Made by a program: the position numbers and the translations under genes
Origin: Paulownia fortunei
Lineage: Eukaryota; Streptophyta; Magnoliopsida; Lamiales; Paulowniaceae
Assembly (NCBI GenBank): GCA_019321725.1
Contig: CM033108.1
Coordinates: 9,938,060 to 10,002,059 of the forward strand
Length of the DNA stretch: 64,000 nt
Direction of reading: 5' to 3'
Notes under the pieces: generated by a model
Database searches by the model: none
What the model was told of the DNA's origin: nothing
What the model saw: only the letters and a program-made list of their open reading frames with translations
Shown here: one piece after another, positions 1 through 11,402 of the stretch
How positions within the stretch are numbered: position 1 is the first letter of the stretch
Layout: each line of letters begins with the position of its first letter

Positions 1-2214
1 GTAATTGGTCGGATCTACTCCTTAATGATTTGCACATAGTAATAGCCATCGAATAGATACAATAATTACACGGGACTCCTCCCTGACCTTTGGATTCTTT
101 TGCAAAGCCTTCCTTCTAGAATTTTTTTTTTTATCAAAGATTTCAACAAAATTTATTTTAAAAATACAAACACACATATTCCCATATTTTTGGGAAATGA
201 AAAAGCTTAAATTTCAAAATTATAACCTTGTGAGGCATAACACTTTTGAAAAAATGAAATAAGTGTAATCAAAATTTAAATTTTAAGGTCTATTCAATGA
301 CATAAACAATATAGACTATTTTTATACCTAAAACATAAATATGATTTTAGTAATTAGATAGTTTATAATTTTTGAAATGCATAATTTCGGATTGAAGCAA
401 GAGAGTAAACTTAATTACAAAGACCATCTTTAATAATATAATAAGATATTCAAATGCATGTTTTTTCATAGATAAATAATAATATGTTTCTATACACTGT
501 TGAACTTCATAATCTAAATTTCAGGATTACAATTTTTTTTCAAGATAATTTATTTTAAAATATGATCTCTTTTAATAAATTTAAAATTAATGTATAAAGT
601 TAATCTATACTCTTTATTTTAGTAAATATGACAGGCTCTAATTTTCATCTTTACTTATTCTAAAATATATGCATTTCAAAAGCTAAGTTTAATTAATTAT
701 TATGTGTTTTTCTCATATTAAAATTAGTATATTCTCTTTAGTTTTTGAAGAGGATACAATTTAGCTTTATCTCACCTTTCATTATTCAAATATATATTTA
801 AAAGACTTTAATTTTTTAAAAGTTCTCATACATAAAATTAATAAATTTTATTCATATATATTATTGAAGATGGACTTCAATTAAAACACACATCTGGTTT
901 CTTTTTTAACACTATATATCATTTTATCATGTATTAAATTACTATTTTGTGTATAACTGAAATTTAACTATTGATTTCTCACTTCTTATATAATTTTATT
1001 TAACTCTCATTTAATTTTTATACAAGATAGATTGATTTCATATATACTAGGTTAGGGGTATTTTAGTTTTTAAATAAAACTTTAGTAGAATTTTTGACCA
1101 AAATTTTATTAGAGATATGATTTTTGTTAAAAATTTGAACCTTAAGAAAGGTGCACGCCAAAAGTACATGGTATTGAAACTTGATTGAAAACAATACTCT
1201 CCAAAATATTTTGGTTTGGATGTTTCTTTATTTCATTTAACGTGGGAGATTGCAAGTATAGACATGAATTTCGTATTAAAATGTTCCATGAATCTTGGTC
1301 GAGGTGTAATTCTATTTTAACCTGTTCCTTCTCTATTATTTTTAATATCTAGAGTTGAATTTTCAAGTAGTGATGTTTACTATGATGCACGTAACACTTC
1401 TATTAGCAAAAATTATGCTCGTTAATTGAACATCATTTTTTCTTTGGAAACTCCTTCTATAAGTGTCTAATAATTCAAAAATATTTTCAAAATATTAATA
1501 TTTAAATAAATAGTAGATATGTATGTTCAACACTTTTGACATATTGTGTTCGATAATGTATAAACACAAATTATTTCTAGTGAAATATATACAATGTGAA
1601 AAATTATAAATTTTTATTATTAAATAATTTATATTTTAACTTATTGCTAATTTAATTAGTTTATTTTATAATTTTATGCTAAGATGTGTTTTAAATATGT
1701 AATTTAATATGTATATATTTATTATACATCACAAAATCTTTTCATATGCATTGTCACATTACAACACTAGAATGTTTTATTGTTTGAATTACTACAAGTT
1801 TTATTACTAATTTTTTCATAATAATTAAATTACTTATTTATTTTTATCTTATCGTGCTCTAGTCGTGTTGCAACCTATATCTTTTGTCATTATTGTATCC
1901 CATTATTGTGTCTTATTCGTGTCATCGTGTTCGTGCAATACAAAATATTTGTCAATCAATTTAATTATTTTTTGTGAATTAATATTGAATAACTTATTTG
2001 ATTCTTCATTGACTAATCTTAATGATATTAAACAAAATAAAAAAAATATTATTTAATTTTATTTATTAGAAAGATAATTAAAAATTAATCATTTTATAGT
2101 AAATTAATTAAAAAATTAAATAATTTATTTTGATGATGTAACCAAGTGAAAATTAAATAAGGATAAACTAACAATTTTATTTTGGATCTCAAATTAATGT
2201 CACGTTAGGAGTAT
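1..2214. other. AT-rich intergenic sequence
   Basis: Very AT-rich sequence with many short homopolymer runs. The short open frames here (for example 1865-2056) have low-complexity composition and resemble no family I know. I see no gene, RNA or clear repeat boundary. Confidence 0.6.
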
Positions 2215-2885
2215 GATTGTATGAGACAAAAATTAGACTCTTTTTCCTATTAAAAATATTTAGAATTCTCAAACTCTTTTCCATGATAACTCCTTATTCT
2301 TGCAATTTTACATGCTTTCTCATTTCTAAGTCTAATACAAAGTCTTTTAAAAATTATGAAAGTATCAGATTTTTCTATGATAAAATCAATTCATGTAAAT
2401 CTTGAAAAATCATCAACACAAATGAAAGCATACTTCTTACCACCAATACTTTCTACCTGCATTGGTCCCATAAGATCCATGTGCAAGAGTTCTAGGCAGC
2501 GTGTTGTGGCAGCATGTTGTAATACTTTATGCGATTCCTTTTTTTATTTTCTAAATTGATATGGTCCCAAAACACCTGAGTTTTTCTTGCTAAGCTTTGG
2601 CACACCTAGGATAGCTCATGCATTAACAAGTTTGTGTAAACTTAAAAAATTCATATGTCATAGTTTCTGGTGCCAGAGTTCAATTTCCTGAGTCCGAGTG
2701 TTGTAACAATTCAGCTTATGTTGCAACTTGTAGCAATTGTCAGATGATCTTGTACCTGTCAAAACACATTTATTAGAATCATCAAACACTTGACATGAAT
2801 CTTTGTTAAATTTGACAAGTAAATTCTGATCACACAGTTGACTAATACTAATCAAATTAGCATTTAATCCTTCAACATGTAACAC
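2215..2885 (-). pseudogene. Copia gag-pre-integrase and integrase N-terminal pseudogene
   Basis: The 2885-2658 frame ends in ELWHQKL, matching the LWHxRLGH start of the zinc-binding gag-pre-integrase domain. Further along the minus strand (about 2500-2230) a decayed integrase core is readable: HMDLMGP with the first catalytic aspartate, VDDFSRFT, and SYHGKEFEN where the second catalytic aspartate is tyrosine. An in-frame stop replaces the tryptophan after SRFT. Homology ends near 2215, before the catalytic glutamate. Confidence 0.75.
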
Positions 2886-2914
2886 ATTTTTGAGTGTTGG
2901 AAGTCCTTCAACAT

Positions 2915-3190
2915 TTAGTGTCCCCTTCCATTGATTCGTGCCCTAACTCCATCTCCAAATGTAACCTGACCTCCTTCTTGGTTTTGGTAATTCCTTAATT
3001 TTTTTTTATCACCTATCATATGCCAAGAGCATCCACTGTAAAAATACCAAGATTCAATGATGTTAGCTTTTAATGAAATATGAGCCACATGACATGCAAG
3101 ATCAATTTTCTTGATCAAAATTCTACGTTTAGAATCATTTTTTAAATCAATCTTGATCTTAGGAGTGTTCTTTGTAGGATATTGCAACAT
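2915..3190 (-). pseudogene. Copia aspartic protease pseudogene
   Basis: The frame contains WYFYSGCSWHMIG, matching the copia retropepsin active-site block WxxDSGCSxHMTG. The catalytic aspartate before SG is tyrosine here, which would abolish proteolysis. It lies between the gag and gag-pre-integrase pieces, as in Ty1/copia polyproteins. Confidence 0.8.
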
Positions 3191-3225
3191 TCAAGAAAAC
3201 ATTGAATCAGTTCTCATGTCATTGA

Positions 3226-4504
3226 GCAAAGCTTTTTTATATTTGAAACAGTTAGGCCTAATATGCCCAGGTATTTGATAAAAAATGACAAGTAGGGACA
3301 AACTTGTTGACCAGACCTTTTGGCATATTCAAATACAGATTCAGACTTACCAATTTCCTTCACAAAAATTATTTTAGAACTTTTACATGAGTTCTGCAAT
3401 TCTGGACCTTTTGAGTATGAAAATCTACCTGAATATCCTAAACCAGCACAGTTTTCACTATATTGTTCAATGGAAAGAATTTCATCCAATTGAGATATTC
3501 TAGAATCAAGTTCCTTACAGACTTCATTGTGTTTTCAAATTTTTTCTTGACTTTGTCAAGTTCATGTGTTCTGTCAGAGGCCAAAAGTTCAAACTTGATC
3601 ACATCACTTTTAAGTGCCTCATTTTTTTTTGTCAAGATAGCAACTTGTTTCGCAAGTCCTTCATTAGTTTTGCACACTTTAAGCCAATTCTCAAACATCT
3701 CTTGGTACTTGCGTTGAATGCCCTCAATACTAGGTCCTTCATCATCACTGCTTCCATCAGAATCTGTACCTGATAAAGAAATAAAATTTAGACAGACTTC
3801 TGAAGAAGAAATAATTGATTCATACCTGCGAGATGTTGCAACATTTCAAACAACATCCTTTGTAGCATCCAATGTTTCTATCTGTTTTTTCTTTTTCAGG
3901 GTGATGGAGGTAAGTGCAACGTGATTGCTAACATGTTCTTCCTATTCCTCTTGACTGCATTTAGAACCTTCATCACTCCAAGTGGTGTTGAGTGATCTGC
4001 TCATTTTCTTTAAGGTGTTAGCATACTTAGCTTGAATATGATCAAATCCTTCACATTCCCTGTATTGAATTCTCTTATTTTTCTTGAAATTAGATGCATT
4101 AGACTTACTTTTATTTTTCTAAGAGTTAGTTATTTTACCGACCTTGGGGATTTATTTTCTTTATTCATTTGCTTTAGAAATTTTCCAAATTTCTTGGTAA
4201 GTAAAAGAAGTGGATCATCATCATTCCCATGATTTTGTTCATTTTTAGTTTCAACCTACAATGCAATACCTTTGTTATTTTTCCTTTTATTTTAATTCAA
4301 ATTCATTTCAATAGTTTGTAGTACCTCCATCAATTTATCTAATCTCAGTTCTGTAAGGTCCCTAGCTTCTTCAACAACAGTCACTTTATATGCAAAACTC
4401 TCTAGAAATGATCTCGAAACTTTCCTAACAAGTTTAAAATCACTGTATTTCTCACCTAAATCATGTGCTTCATTAGTAATATCATACAATTTACCATTAA
4501 ACAC
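3226..4504 (-). pseudogene. Copia Gag pseudogene
   Basis: Minus-strand frames at 4504-4292, 3698-3438 and 3489-3214 cover successive pieces of a copia Gag (UBN2/retrotran_gag class). The 3698-3438 piece is a charged, coiled-coil-like segment rich in K, E and L (for example TKKNEALKSDVIKFELLASD), typical of the C-terminal part of SIRE-like Gag. A CCHC zinc knuckle region is expected near 3290-3226, but only its remains (HFL, LFQI-type context) are visible in shifted frames. At least two frameshifts separate the pieces. Upstream to about 4990 there is probably more gag N-terminus, too degraded to translate. No functional product is expected. Confidence 0.7.
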
Positions 4505-4981
4505 AGTAATTGTTTCATTTTTTCCATCCTTAAATTTTCAAACATAGTGGCAAGAATTTAAAGTTTAGGCATTCTTACAGCCTTAGTTTCTTCGTATGTA
4601 ATTTGTAAGACATCCCACGATTCTTTAGCAAATTCACATGTAGAAATCAACTTGAATTGATTCTCATCAACAACACTAAATATGGCATTCAGTGTCTTGG
4701 AATTGAAATTCACCACTTGATCTTCTGCAGTCAACCACTCCGTTTCAGGTTTGCATACCTCCTCTTTATCAATAGTTTTTTTTTGGATGATTCCATCCAG
4801 TCAAGATTGACTTCAATGCTCATTTGTCAAGTGACTTGATGAATGCCCTCATTTTGGCTTTCCAATAAGAATAATTGGATCCATTAAGAAATAGGGAATG
4901 TGACACCAGAATTTCCTTCACGCAGTTGTTCTATGCCCGCAACAAATAAAAACCAGAATCTCACTAATTAGTTTTAGTGAC

Positions 4982-4998
4982 CTGCTCTTGATGCCAAT
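4982..4998 (-). promoter_or_regulatory. Primer-binding site, degenerate initiator tRNA-Met type
   Basis: Minus strand reads TTGGCATCAAGAGCAGG, close to the plant retrotransposon consensus TTGGTATCAGAGC that pairs with the 3' end of initiator tRNA-Met. It sits just after the LTR, as expected for minus-strand priming. Confidence 0.6.
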
Positions 4999-5971
4999 TG
5001 AATTAATCTGTTAACCCATTTTTTTTTAAAATCCTATGTGTTGTGACAAGTGTTGTAATATGTACATAGAACATGCAGCGGAAATAAAAAGATAAACACC
5101 AGAATTTTTACTTGTTTCAAGTACTACGTACTCTACTGCACGAGGCCATACCCAGAAAAAGAAACAATTCACTAATCATTAACAATTTACATAATACATC
5201 TTATGAAATTAAAATAATTTAAAGACTTCATCTTTAAATAAAGACCATCCTATGTATTCCACTAATTAGTTGTTCCTACAAGCCCCCCTCGACTTAAATC
5301 ATCACTGCGGGACTTCCTCCAACTCTAAACTTCTTGAAATGACTAATTCAATTTTCTCCCGAAAACCTTCACCTTCTTCTCCTGAAGAATGTATACGAGT
5401 AATTATCACTAGTGGACTTTCTCCAATTCTGAACTCCTTCAAATGGCTGATGCGGTCATCTCCTAAAAACCTTTTTCATCTTCTCCCGAAGAATGTATGT
5501 GAGTGGAAAACACCTCACCTTTAAATCACTTTCCTAGCACTATTCAGTTCATTCTCTTAGGTTCTTCAATGTTGAGACTTGGTAAATATGCACCTGTGTA
5601 TTTCCATCCAAATCCTCTTTGAAATTGGGTCTTGATTGTTGGATATCTGAAAGGTGTTGATTTCTTGATTTATTGTTTTATCCATAAAATTCTCCAAATC
5701 TTCTCTTACCTTATCAAAACAAATTAGGAATATCTTTAGTTTCAGCACATTTATCACACATATGACTTTACTAAATACCTTAAATAAATATTTCAAAAAT
5801 TCCTGAATTATGAAAATCTGCCCAAAATAATTATAATTAATTAAAACAATTAACTAATTAAATACTGTTCTGTCAACAGTGTTGCAACATCTCTCACAAC
5901 ATTGCTTGGAATACCTAGTTTCTGTGCAGAATTCCAACTTCTATAACTGCCAATCTTTTCTGACACTAACA
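4999..5971 (-). repeat. 5' LTR of the minus-strand copia remnant
   Basis: On the minus strand this starts TGTTAGTGTCAGAAAAG at 5971 and ends in ...ATTCA at 4999, directly before a primer-binding site. TG...CA ends and 973 bp length fit a copia LTR. Only one LTR of this element is present, so the left edge rests on the adjoining primer-binding site and the right edge on the start of homology to the neighbouring LTR. Confidence 0.6.
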
Positions 5972-6297
5972 CATATATACATAAATCCTTCTTTGCCTCT
6001 CTAAAAAGAAGAAAAGGTCCCGACACTTAAAAATTATATTCTTCTATTAATCTGTTATTTCTTCTTTTTCTATTTTTATCCATACAAGGGTGGTTGGTAT
6101 ATCTATTCTCAAGAGTACAGTCTTTAGAATATATTTGCTATTGGGCTTGTATACTAGGAACAATTATAATTTCCAAGAAGATACCTGCATAAGTGTGGAA
6201 ATTGTTGTTTAAAGAAAATATCTTGAGTGGCATGCATAGTCCAATTCGATTTTCTGTTTTAGGTTTTCTTTTATATCAATTGGGGATTTTCCCAACA
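5972..6297 (+). repeat. Truncated 5' LTR of element A
   Basis: Aligns by eye with 22721-23061: shared runs include TATTCTTCTATTAATCTGTT, GTGGAAATTGTTGTT and TTTTATATCAATTGGGGA. Both copies end in CAACA and diverge immediately afterwards, which fixes the LTR end. The first roughly 230 bp of the LTR are lost at the junction with the minus-strand copia remnant. No canonical primer-binding site follows; gag starts only 23 bp downstream. Confidence 0.8.
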
Positions 6298-6320
6298 AGT
6301 TAAGAACAACAAATTCAGAA

Positions 6321-7019
6321 ATGACTACTCCTATAATGATAAAGATGCCCTCACAAGAGGTTGAAAGGTTGGAGCGTTTTGATGGCCTGAGTTTCAATCG
6401 TTGGCTGCCATGTTCACAAACCAACAAAATGGATGGTTCATACTCTCAAGAGCAAATTAAATGGTTGGGAGATGACTATATATGTAGAGGGACGATTTTG
6501 GGAGTAAAGTCTAATGGTTTATTTGATGTGTATTACTCGACGGCACTGGAATTATGGACTGTACTTGTTGCAAGGAACACAACGGAAGATGCCAGACATA
6601 GAGCGTATTTGATTAACAAGTATGTGGAATTTAAGATGGTGGATAACAAGCTAATTATGGAGCAAGTCCAAGAAATAGTTCGAATTGCTCAAGAAATTGC
6701 TGTAATTGGAGAACCAATGACTGAAAATTTTCAAGTTTTAACCATTATTGGTAAGTTGTCGTCTTCATGGAAAGATTATAGAAAAATGTTGAAGCATACG
6801 CGAGAAAATCAAACTTTGGAGGAGTTGCTTCGACATTTGCAAATTGAGGAGCAAGCACGAGTGCGTGATAAAATGGAGGAAGATCAAACCCAGGTAAGCG
6901 GTTCCAATGTTACTTCTAATAATGTGCATTCAATTGATATATCTAATCCTGGCAATGATAGTGGTTCTAAGATGGCTTTCAAGAAAAAGAAAAAGTGTAA
7001 TTTCAAGCCTAGACTTTAA
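6321..7019 (+). CDS. Element A Gag (copia UBN2-type), separated from pol
   Basis: An uninterrupted 232-codon frame starting MTTPIMIKM just after the LTR. The first 60 residues hold the usual copia Gag opening (ERFDGLSFNRWL); the middle (residues 70-185) matches the retrotran_gag_2/UBN2 domain with LELWTVL, KYVEFKM, VQEIVRIAQEI and LEELLRHLQIEEQARV. Gag would form the cytoplasmic virus-like particle of the retrotransposon. In copia elements gag and pol form one frame; here the frame ends at 7019 in a lysine-rich tract (KKKKK) and pol continues in another frame, consistent with a single indel in the A-rich run. The zinc knuckle therefore lies outside this frame. Probably a decaying open frame rather than a working gene. 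Confidence 0.75.
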   Translation: MTTPIMIKMPSQEVERLERFDGLSFNRWLPCSQTNKMDGSYSQEQIKWLGDDYICRGTILGVKSNGLFDVYYSTALELWTVLVARNTTEDARHRAYLINKYVEFKMVDNKLIMEQVQEIVRIAQEIAVIGEPMTENFQVLTIIGKLSSSWKDYRKMLKHTRENQTLEELLRHLQIEEQARVRDKMEEDQTQVSGSNVTSNNVHSIDISNPGNDSGSKMAFKKKKKCNFKPRL

Positions 7020-7836
7020 AGGTAAAATCTCAACACCAGGATTCAAACAGAGAGGTCCTTATTATGTTTGTGGAAAAACTAATCATAAGGTAGCCAAGTG
7101 TCATTTTCAGAGAGGGCAAAAGAGTAGCAATGAAAGCAACAATGTTGAAGAGGAGAAAATTATCGCTATGATTACCGAGAACTTTATGGTAGATTCTAAT
7201 GAAGGTTGGTGGGTGGATTCAGCAGCTACATACCATGTAACACCGCATAAAAATATTTTCAAAACTTACAATAAAGTGGAGGATGACAATAAGCTCTTCA
7301 TGGGAAATTCTGCAACAAGCAAGATGGTGGGTTGTGGTTCGGTTGACTTGAAACTGTCTTCTGGAAAGACCCTTACTTTAAAGAATGTACTTCATATACC
7401 AGGAATTAGAAAGGGCCTAATTTCTGTTTTCTTGTTAAGCCATCATGGAATTCGAGTTGTATTTGAAGCTGATAAAATGATCCTAACCAAAAATGGGACT
7501 TTTATCGGCAAAGGTTATGCTAAGGACAAGATGTATCTTTTGAGCACAAATAATGAGAATATTATGCATTCTTCTTATGTTTGTGACTTGAATGGTATTT
7601 TGCATTATAGGTTAGGACATGCCAGTAAGAAAATAATTAATAGAATGTCTCAATTTAATTTAATTCCAAAGTATAATATTAATGACTCCAAGAAATGTGA
7701 ATTTTGTGCTCAAGTAAAATTAACTAGAAAACCCTTTAAATCTGTAACTAGAAATTCAAGCATTTTAGAATTAGTGCATACAGATGTTTGTGATATAAAG
7801 AATTTGAAAATAGAGATGGTAAAAGAAATTTTGTGA
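7020..7836 (+). pseudogene. Element A zinc knuckle, protease and gag-pre-integrase
   Basis: The frame ending at 7836 holds, in order: a CCHC zinc knuckle with its first cysteine replaced by tyrosine (YYVCGKTNHKVAKC); the retropepsin block WWVDSAATYHVTP, where the usual DSGA is DSAA but the aspartate is kept; the conserved NVLHIPGIRKGLISV segment; and a gag-pre-integrase zinc domain with HYRLGH and CEFCAQ. It runs into the integrase at ELVHTDVCD, which carries the first catalytic aspartate, and is then broken by a frameshift near 7815. It is frame-shifted relative to gag. Confidence 0.82.
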
Positions 7837-8640
7837 CTTTTATAGATGACTATTCTAAGTATACTTATGTATATTTGCTTAGATCAAAGGATGAAGTTTT
7901 TGGTGCATTTAAAATATACAAATCACCAGTAGTCAGTTAGGTAAAACAATTAAAATATTAAGAAGTGATAGGGGAGGTGAATATCTTTCAAATGAATTTG
8001 TGAAGTTTTGTGAAAAAAAATAGTATTACACATCGAACTAGTGCACCTCGTACCCTTCAACAAAATGGTGTGACAGAACGTAAAAATAAAACTTTGCTAA
8101 GTTAATACTATGTTATTGAGTTCATATTTACCTTTTAATTTTTAGGGTGAAGCTTTGTTATCTGCTAATCACATTGCAATAGAATTTTACATAAAGGCTT
8201 TGAAAAAACTCCATATGAACTATGGAAAAATAAGGCCCCTAACCTAGAATATTTTAGAACATGGGGTTGTCTTGCCTGTGCTTCAGATACTTCATTTAAG
8301 AGAAATAAAATTGGTCCTAAAGGATTAAATCAGTTTTTATTGGTTATGCTAGTGATAGTAAAGCATATAGATTTTTAGATTTGAAGAATAACATTGCCTT
8401 TGAAGCCACTACAACTAATTTTTTTGAAAGTAAGAAAATTAAATATGCTAACCCATTTGATATAGATAAGGGTTTATTTGGTTCACTTTTACAAGGCCAA
8501 AGTGCTAATGAATCTCAATATACGTATTTTGAAAAAGATGATCCTAATAACAGTAGTTCTCCAGAAAATGGTGAAACTAGTGAACCGGGTTTGAGAAGAA
8601 GTAAAAGGAATAGAATAGAAAAGGATTTTTGACCTGAAAT
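7815..8640 (+). pseudogene. Element A integrase remainder, frameshifted
   Basis: Readable in shifting frames: VTFIDDYSKYTYVYLL, ILRSDRGGEYLSNEF with the second catalytic aspartate, then a run of A (about 8017) shifts the frame. QQNGVTERKNKTL-type sequence with the catalytic glutamate lies at about 8060-8095. The open piece 8381-8632 corresponds to the variable integrase C-terminus and linker, ending in LRRSKRNRIEKDF, typical of copia before reverse transcriptase. Several indels, so no functional integrase. Confidence 0.75.
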
Positions 8641-8683
8641 ATTTACATATAATGTAGAAGAATCTAGAGGCTTCAAAAAAATC

Positions 8684-9237
8684 ATGTCTTTGCCTGATGC
8701 TAATTATTGGAAAGAAGCAACAGATGATGAAATCAAGTCGATAATAGATAAAAATACTTGGACTTTAACAAGTTTGCCTCCTAATGCTAAAACATTAGGT
8801 AGAATATGGGTATTGAAAAAGAAACTTAAAACTTATGGTTTTGTCAATACGTATAAGGCTAGATTAGTGTTTAAAAAATTTAAACAAAAGGAAGGAATAG
8901 ATTACTTTGAAATATTTTTCTACATTACAAAGTTGACATCCTTAAGGATTATGTCTGCCATAGCCTCAATATATAACTTATAATACATCAAATGGATGTT
9001 AAAAGAGCCTTTTTAAATGGAGATTTACATGGGGAAAAAAATATATTGAACAACCTGAAGGTTTTGTTATAAAAGAGTTAGAAGACAAAGTATATAAGCT
9101 CATAAGTCATTGTATGGAGTTAAACAAACTCCTAGACAATGGAATAAAAAATTTAGGGAAGAAATTAAACAATTTGGCTTCAAGAGTAATAAAGTTGATG
9201 ATTGTGTATTTACTAAACGTGTTACAAATTCATCTAT
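8684..9237 (+). pseudogene. Element A reverse transcriptase, N-terminal half
   Basis: The frame starting near 8684 gives ANYWKEATDDEIKSI and IWVLKKKLK, the start of the copia RVT_2 domain. A stop at 8981 and an indel in an A run near 9038 follow; MDVKRAFLNG (about 8993) and, in another frame, SLYGVKQTPRQWNKKF (about 9105) are clear RT blocks. The sequence breaks exactly at 9237, where a solo LTR begins, and resumes at 11011/11016 with the YVDD active site. Confidence 0.82.
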
Positions 9238-9996
9238 TGATAACTGCATATTTTGACATATTTTTATATTTCTTTATACTTTTCTTATTTTATTCTTGTT
9301 AATATTATAGTTTTATTAATACTTTGTGTTAGAGAATCGATGAATAAAAAGAAATCAAAAAGAGTCAAAATAAAACCAAAGAAGACAACATGTTTTGTGA
9401 GCAAGTTGGGAGATAATATTTTATTAGATCAAAGAAGCATCACAATTAGAAAAAAATGGTCATTTTTGCCTACGTCCATTATGTGTAAATCAAAATATAT
9501 GCAAGAATCACTTAGACTTTGCAAGTGATTGTTGGGCTTACATTAAATTCCAAATAAGCATGTTTCTAGACTTGTCCAGTTTTTGTATTTTGGGCATAAC
9601 TTCATGTCCAAAAGCTCTATAGACCTAAATCTTATTTCATTTGAAATTAAAAGATAGAACTACAACCTTATTGTTGGAAGCTCAATCTAATTCAGTCTTG
9701 ATTAAAATAGAAAATTCATTCAAGTGTGTATATTAGAAGAGATCTATCTATGCTGACACATCTCCTTAAATTAAGCATAAATTTCTCCCTAATGGTTAGA
9801 ATTAGGTAATTCAAGTTGAAAAATGAAACTAATAGACAAATATACAACTTTCCTGTTGATCATATTTCCAAAATTAGATGATTTCGTAGAGAACAATATA
9901 TAACAAAATTGGATCTGAAAAAAATATGTGAAATTGGAGCATATTTGAAGTAAATTTGGAGTAGATTTGGAGATACCAATTTAGGAACTCTTCTAG

Positions 9997-10004
9997 TATA
10001 AATA
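9997..10004 (+). promoter_or_regulatory. TATA box of the solo LTR
   Basis: TATAAATA followed by GGGCTC inside the 1.77-kb LTR, placed as expected for the U3/R promoter of a plant LTR. Its presence suggests the LTR is in plus orientation. Confidence 0.5.
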
Positions 10005-10274
10005 GGGCTCTTGGATGTCATTGAAAAAATAAAAAAACTCTTGGAGGGGGAATTTTTATTTTATTATTGTCTTTCTTTAGACTAAATTTTCTAGTAGTAA
10101 TGTAAGTTTTCTAAAAGTAATAGAAATGTATTCTTTAGTTTCTCTTCTATTTATAGTCTTTTCTACTTTTATTAGGTCTTTTAAAATTTCATTTAGTTGA
10201 GGAGAAAGGATGAACCTCTTGATGGAGGAAGATAAACGATTATAAATGTGCATAATTTTTAAGTGTGTAATTTT

Positions 10275-10630
10275 TTATTAAACCCTCCTTATTTTGTGGT
10301 AATTCTTGATTTATGTATCACCAATGATACAATAAATACTTGGGTTCATTTAGCTTTTTGTCTGGTTCTACTACACCGACTCCTAATGTGAAACCTTGAT
10401 TTGTTGTAAACAAAGGTGTACATAATACTTAATCCCATAAATAAGTATTAGCATTAAAACCTTTCTTATTTAGTGGCGATCCTTGATTTTTGTTTCACAA
10501 AATGGTACAATAAATACTTGGGTTCATTTATCTTGATGTACGATTCTACTACACTAACTGCTAACGTGAAATTTTAATTTGTTGTTGAGAAAGGTATGCA
10601 GAAATACTTAATCTCATTAATAAATATTGG
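10275..10630. repeat. Two-copy tandem repeat (about 178 bp) inside the solo LTR
   Basis: AATAAATACTTGGGTTCATT occurs at 10331 and 10509, and the surrounding sequence (TTCTACTACAC, CTAACGTGAAA-like, ATACTTAATC) repeats with the same 178-bp spacing. The two units differ at many positions. Confidence 0.7.
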
Positions 10631-11010
10631 TGTTAAGAGATAATTTGCAAATAGTAAAACAATATCATGATTACCTTAATGCATGAACTATTTGATAATA
10701 TTTTTCCATTGAAAGCTTCTTTGTGTATGAATTCCAACAGTGGCATTTAAAAGAGGTAAAAAAATAATAAATAATCATTCCTTTATCCAAAACTCAAGAG
10801 CGGATCTCTAATCCTCAGTACTTTTATTATTTTGATTTCTTAGTTATAGCATAATTTTTTTTTTGTAATCTAAACCACATTCAGCCCATCTTTTAAGAAA
10901 TATAAACCCAAAAACTTCAAACAACTTTTTTGTGAATCGACCTATGACTTCTGAGAAATTTATTACTTGACACAACCTGCACTTGGGTTTGCAATCTTAA
11001 AGTTATAGCA

Positions 11011-11402
11011 TATATTGTAATAACATTTTATGTTGATGATTTATTGATATTTTCTTTCTCTCTAGAATTGATAAATGAGATAAAGAATTATATTGCTCAT
11101 GTTTTTTATGTTAAAGATATGGGGCCTATTGATGTGATCTTGGCTGTAAAGATTATTAGAGATAAAGGAAATTTTATTTTGTCACAATTACATTATGATA
11201 AAAAAAAATATTGAAAAAGTTAAGTATATATGATTGTAATCCTAGTAATACTCCATTAGACACTCATCATAAACTTGTTCCAAATGATGGTGAACCTGTA
11301 GCTCAAGTTGAGTATGCAAAAATAATTGGGAGTTTAATGTATTTATTGAACTGCACTAGGCATGACATAGCAAGCTTAGTAGGTTTACTCACAATCCTAG
11401 TT
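11011..11402 (+). pseudogene. Element A reverse transcriptase, C-terminal half
   Basis: Opens with ITFYVDDLLIFS, holding the YVDD catalytic box at 11029-11040. Continues with DMGPIDVILAVKIIRDKGNF, a frameshift in an A run at about 11201, then ILKKLSIYDCNPSNTPLDTH and YAKIIGSLMYLLNCTRHDIA, all standard copia RT/connection motifs. Another shift occurs near 11380. Confidence 0.85.

Larger units (their letters stand above)
2215..5971 (-). mobile_element. 5' half of a Ty1/copia retrotransposon (SIRE-like), truncated
   Basis: Read on the minus strand the order is LTR (5971-4999), primer-binding site, gag, protease, gag-pre-integrase and the start of the integrase core. Homology stops near 2215, so reverse transcriptase, RNase H and the 3' LTR are missing. 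The order protease-integrase is the Ty1/copia order. The coiled-coil C-terminal gag and the roughly 1-kb LTR suggest the SIRE/Maximus group; this lineage call is inference. Frames are broken by stops and frameshifts and catalytic residues are changed, so the copy is dead. Its outer LTR edge abuts the truncated 5' LTR of the next element (5972 onwards), suggesting insertion into that LTR followed by deletion. Confidence 0.85.
9238..11010. mobile_element. Solo LTR (about 1.77 kb) inserted in element A reverse transcriptase
   Basis: Begins TGATAACTGCATATTTTGAC and ends AGTTATAGCA, so it has TG...CA ends and short imperfect inverted termini. Flanks are TCTAT (9233-9237) and TATAT (11011-11015), a 5-bp target duplication with one mismatch. 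A TATA-box-like TATAAATA lies at 9997-10004. There is no coding content; a frame at 9253-9528 is spurious. Counting one flank copy only, the interrupted RT frame is continuous. Lineage is probably Ty3/gypsy, unproven. Confidence 0.8.

Noticed and set aside
9253..9528. Lysine-rich 91-codon frame
   Set aside because: It lies inside a solo LTR and shows no similarity to a protein family.
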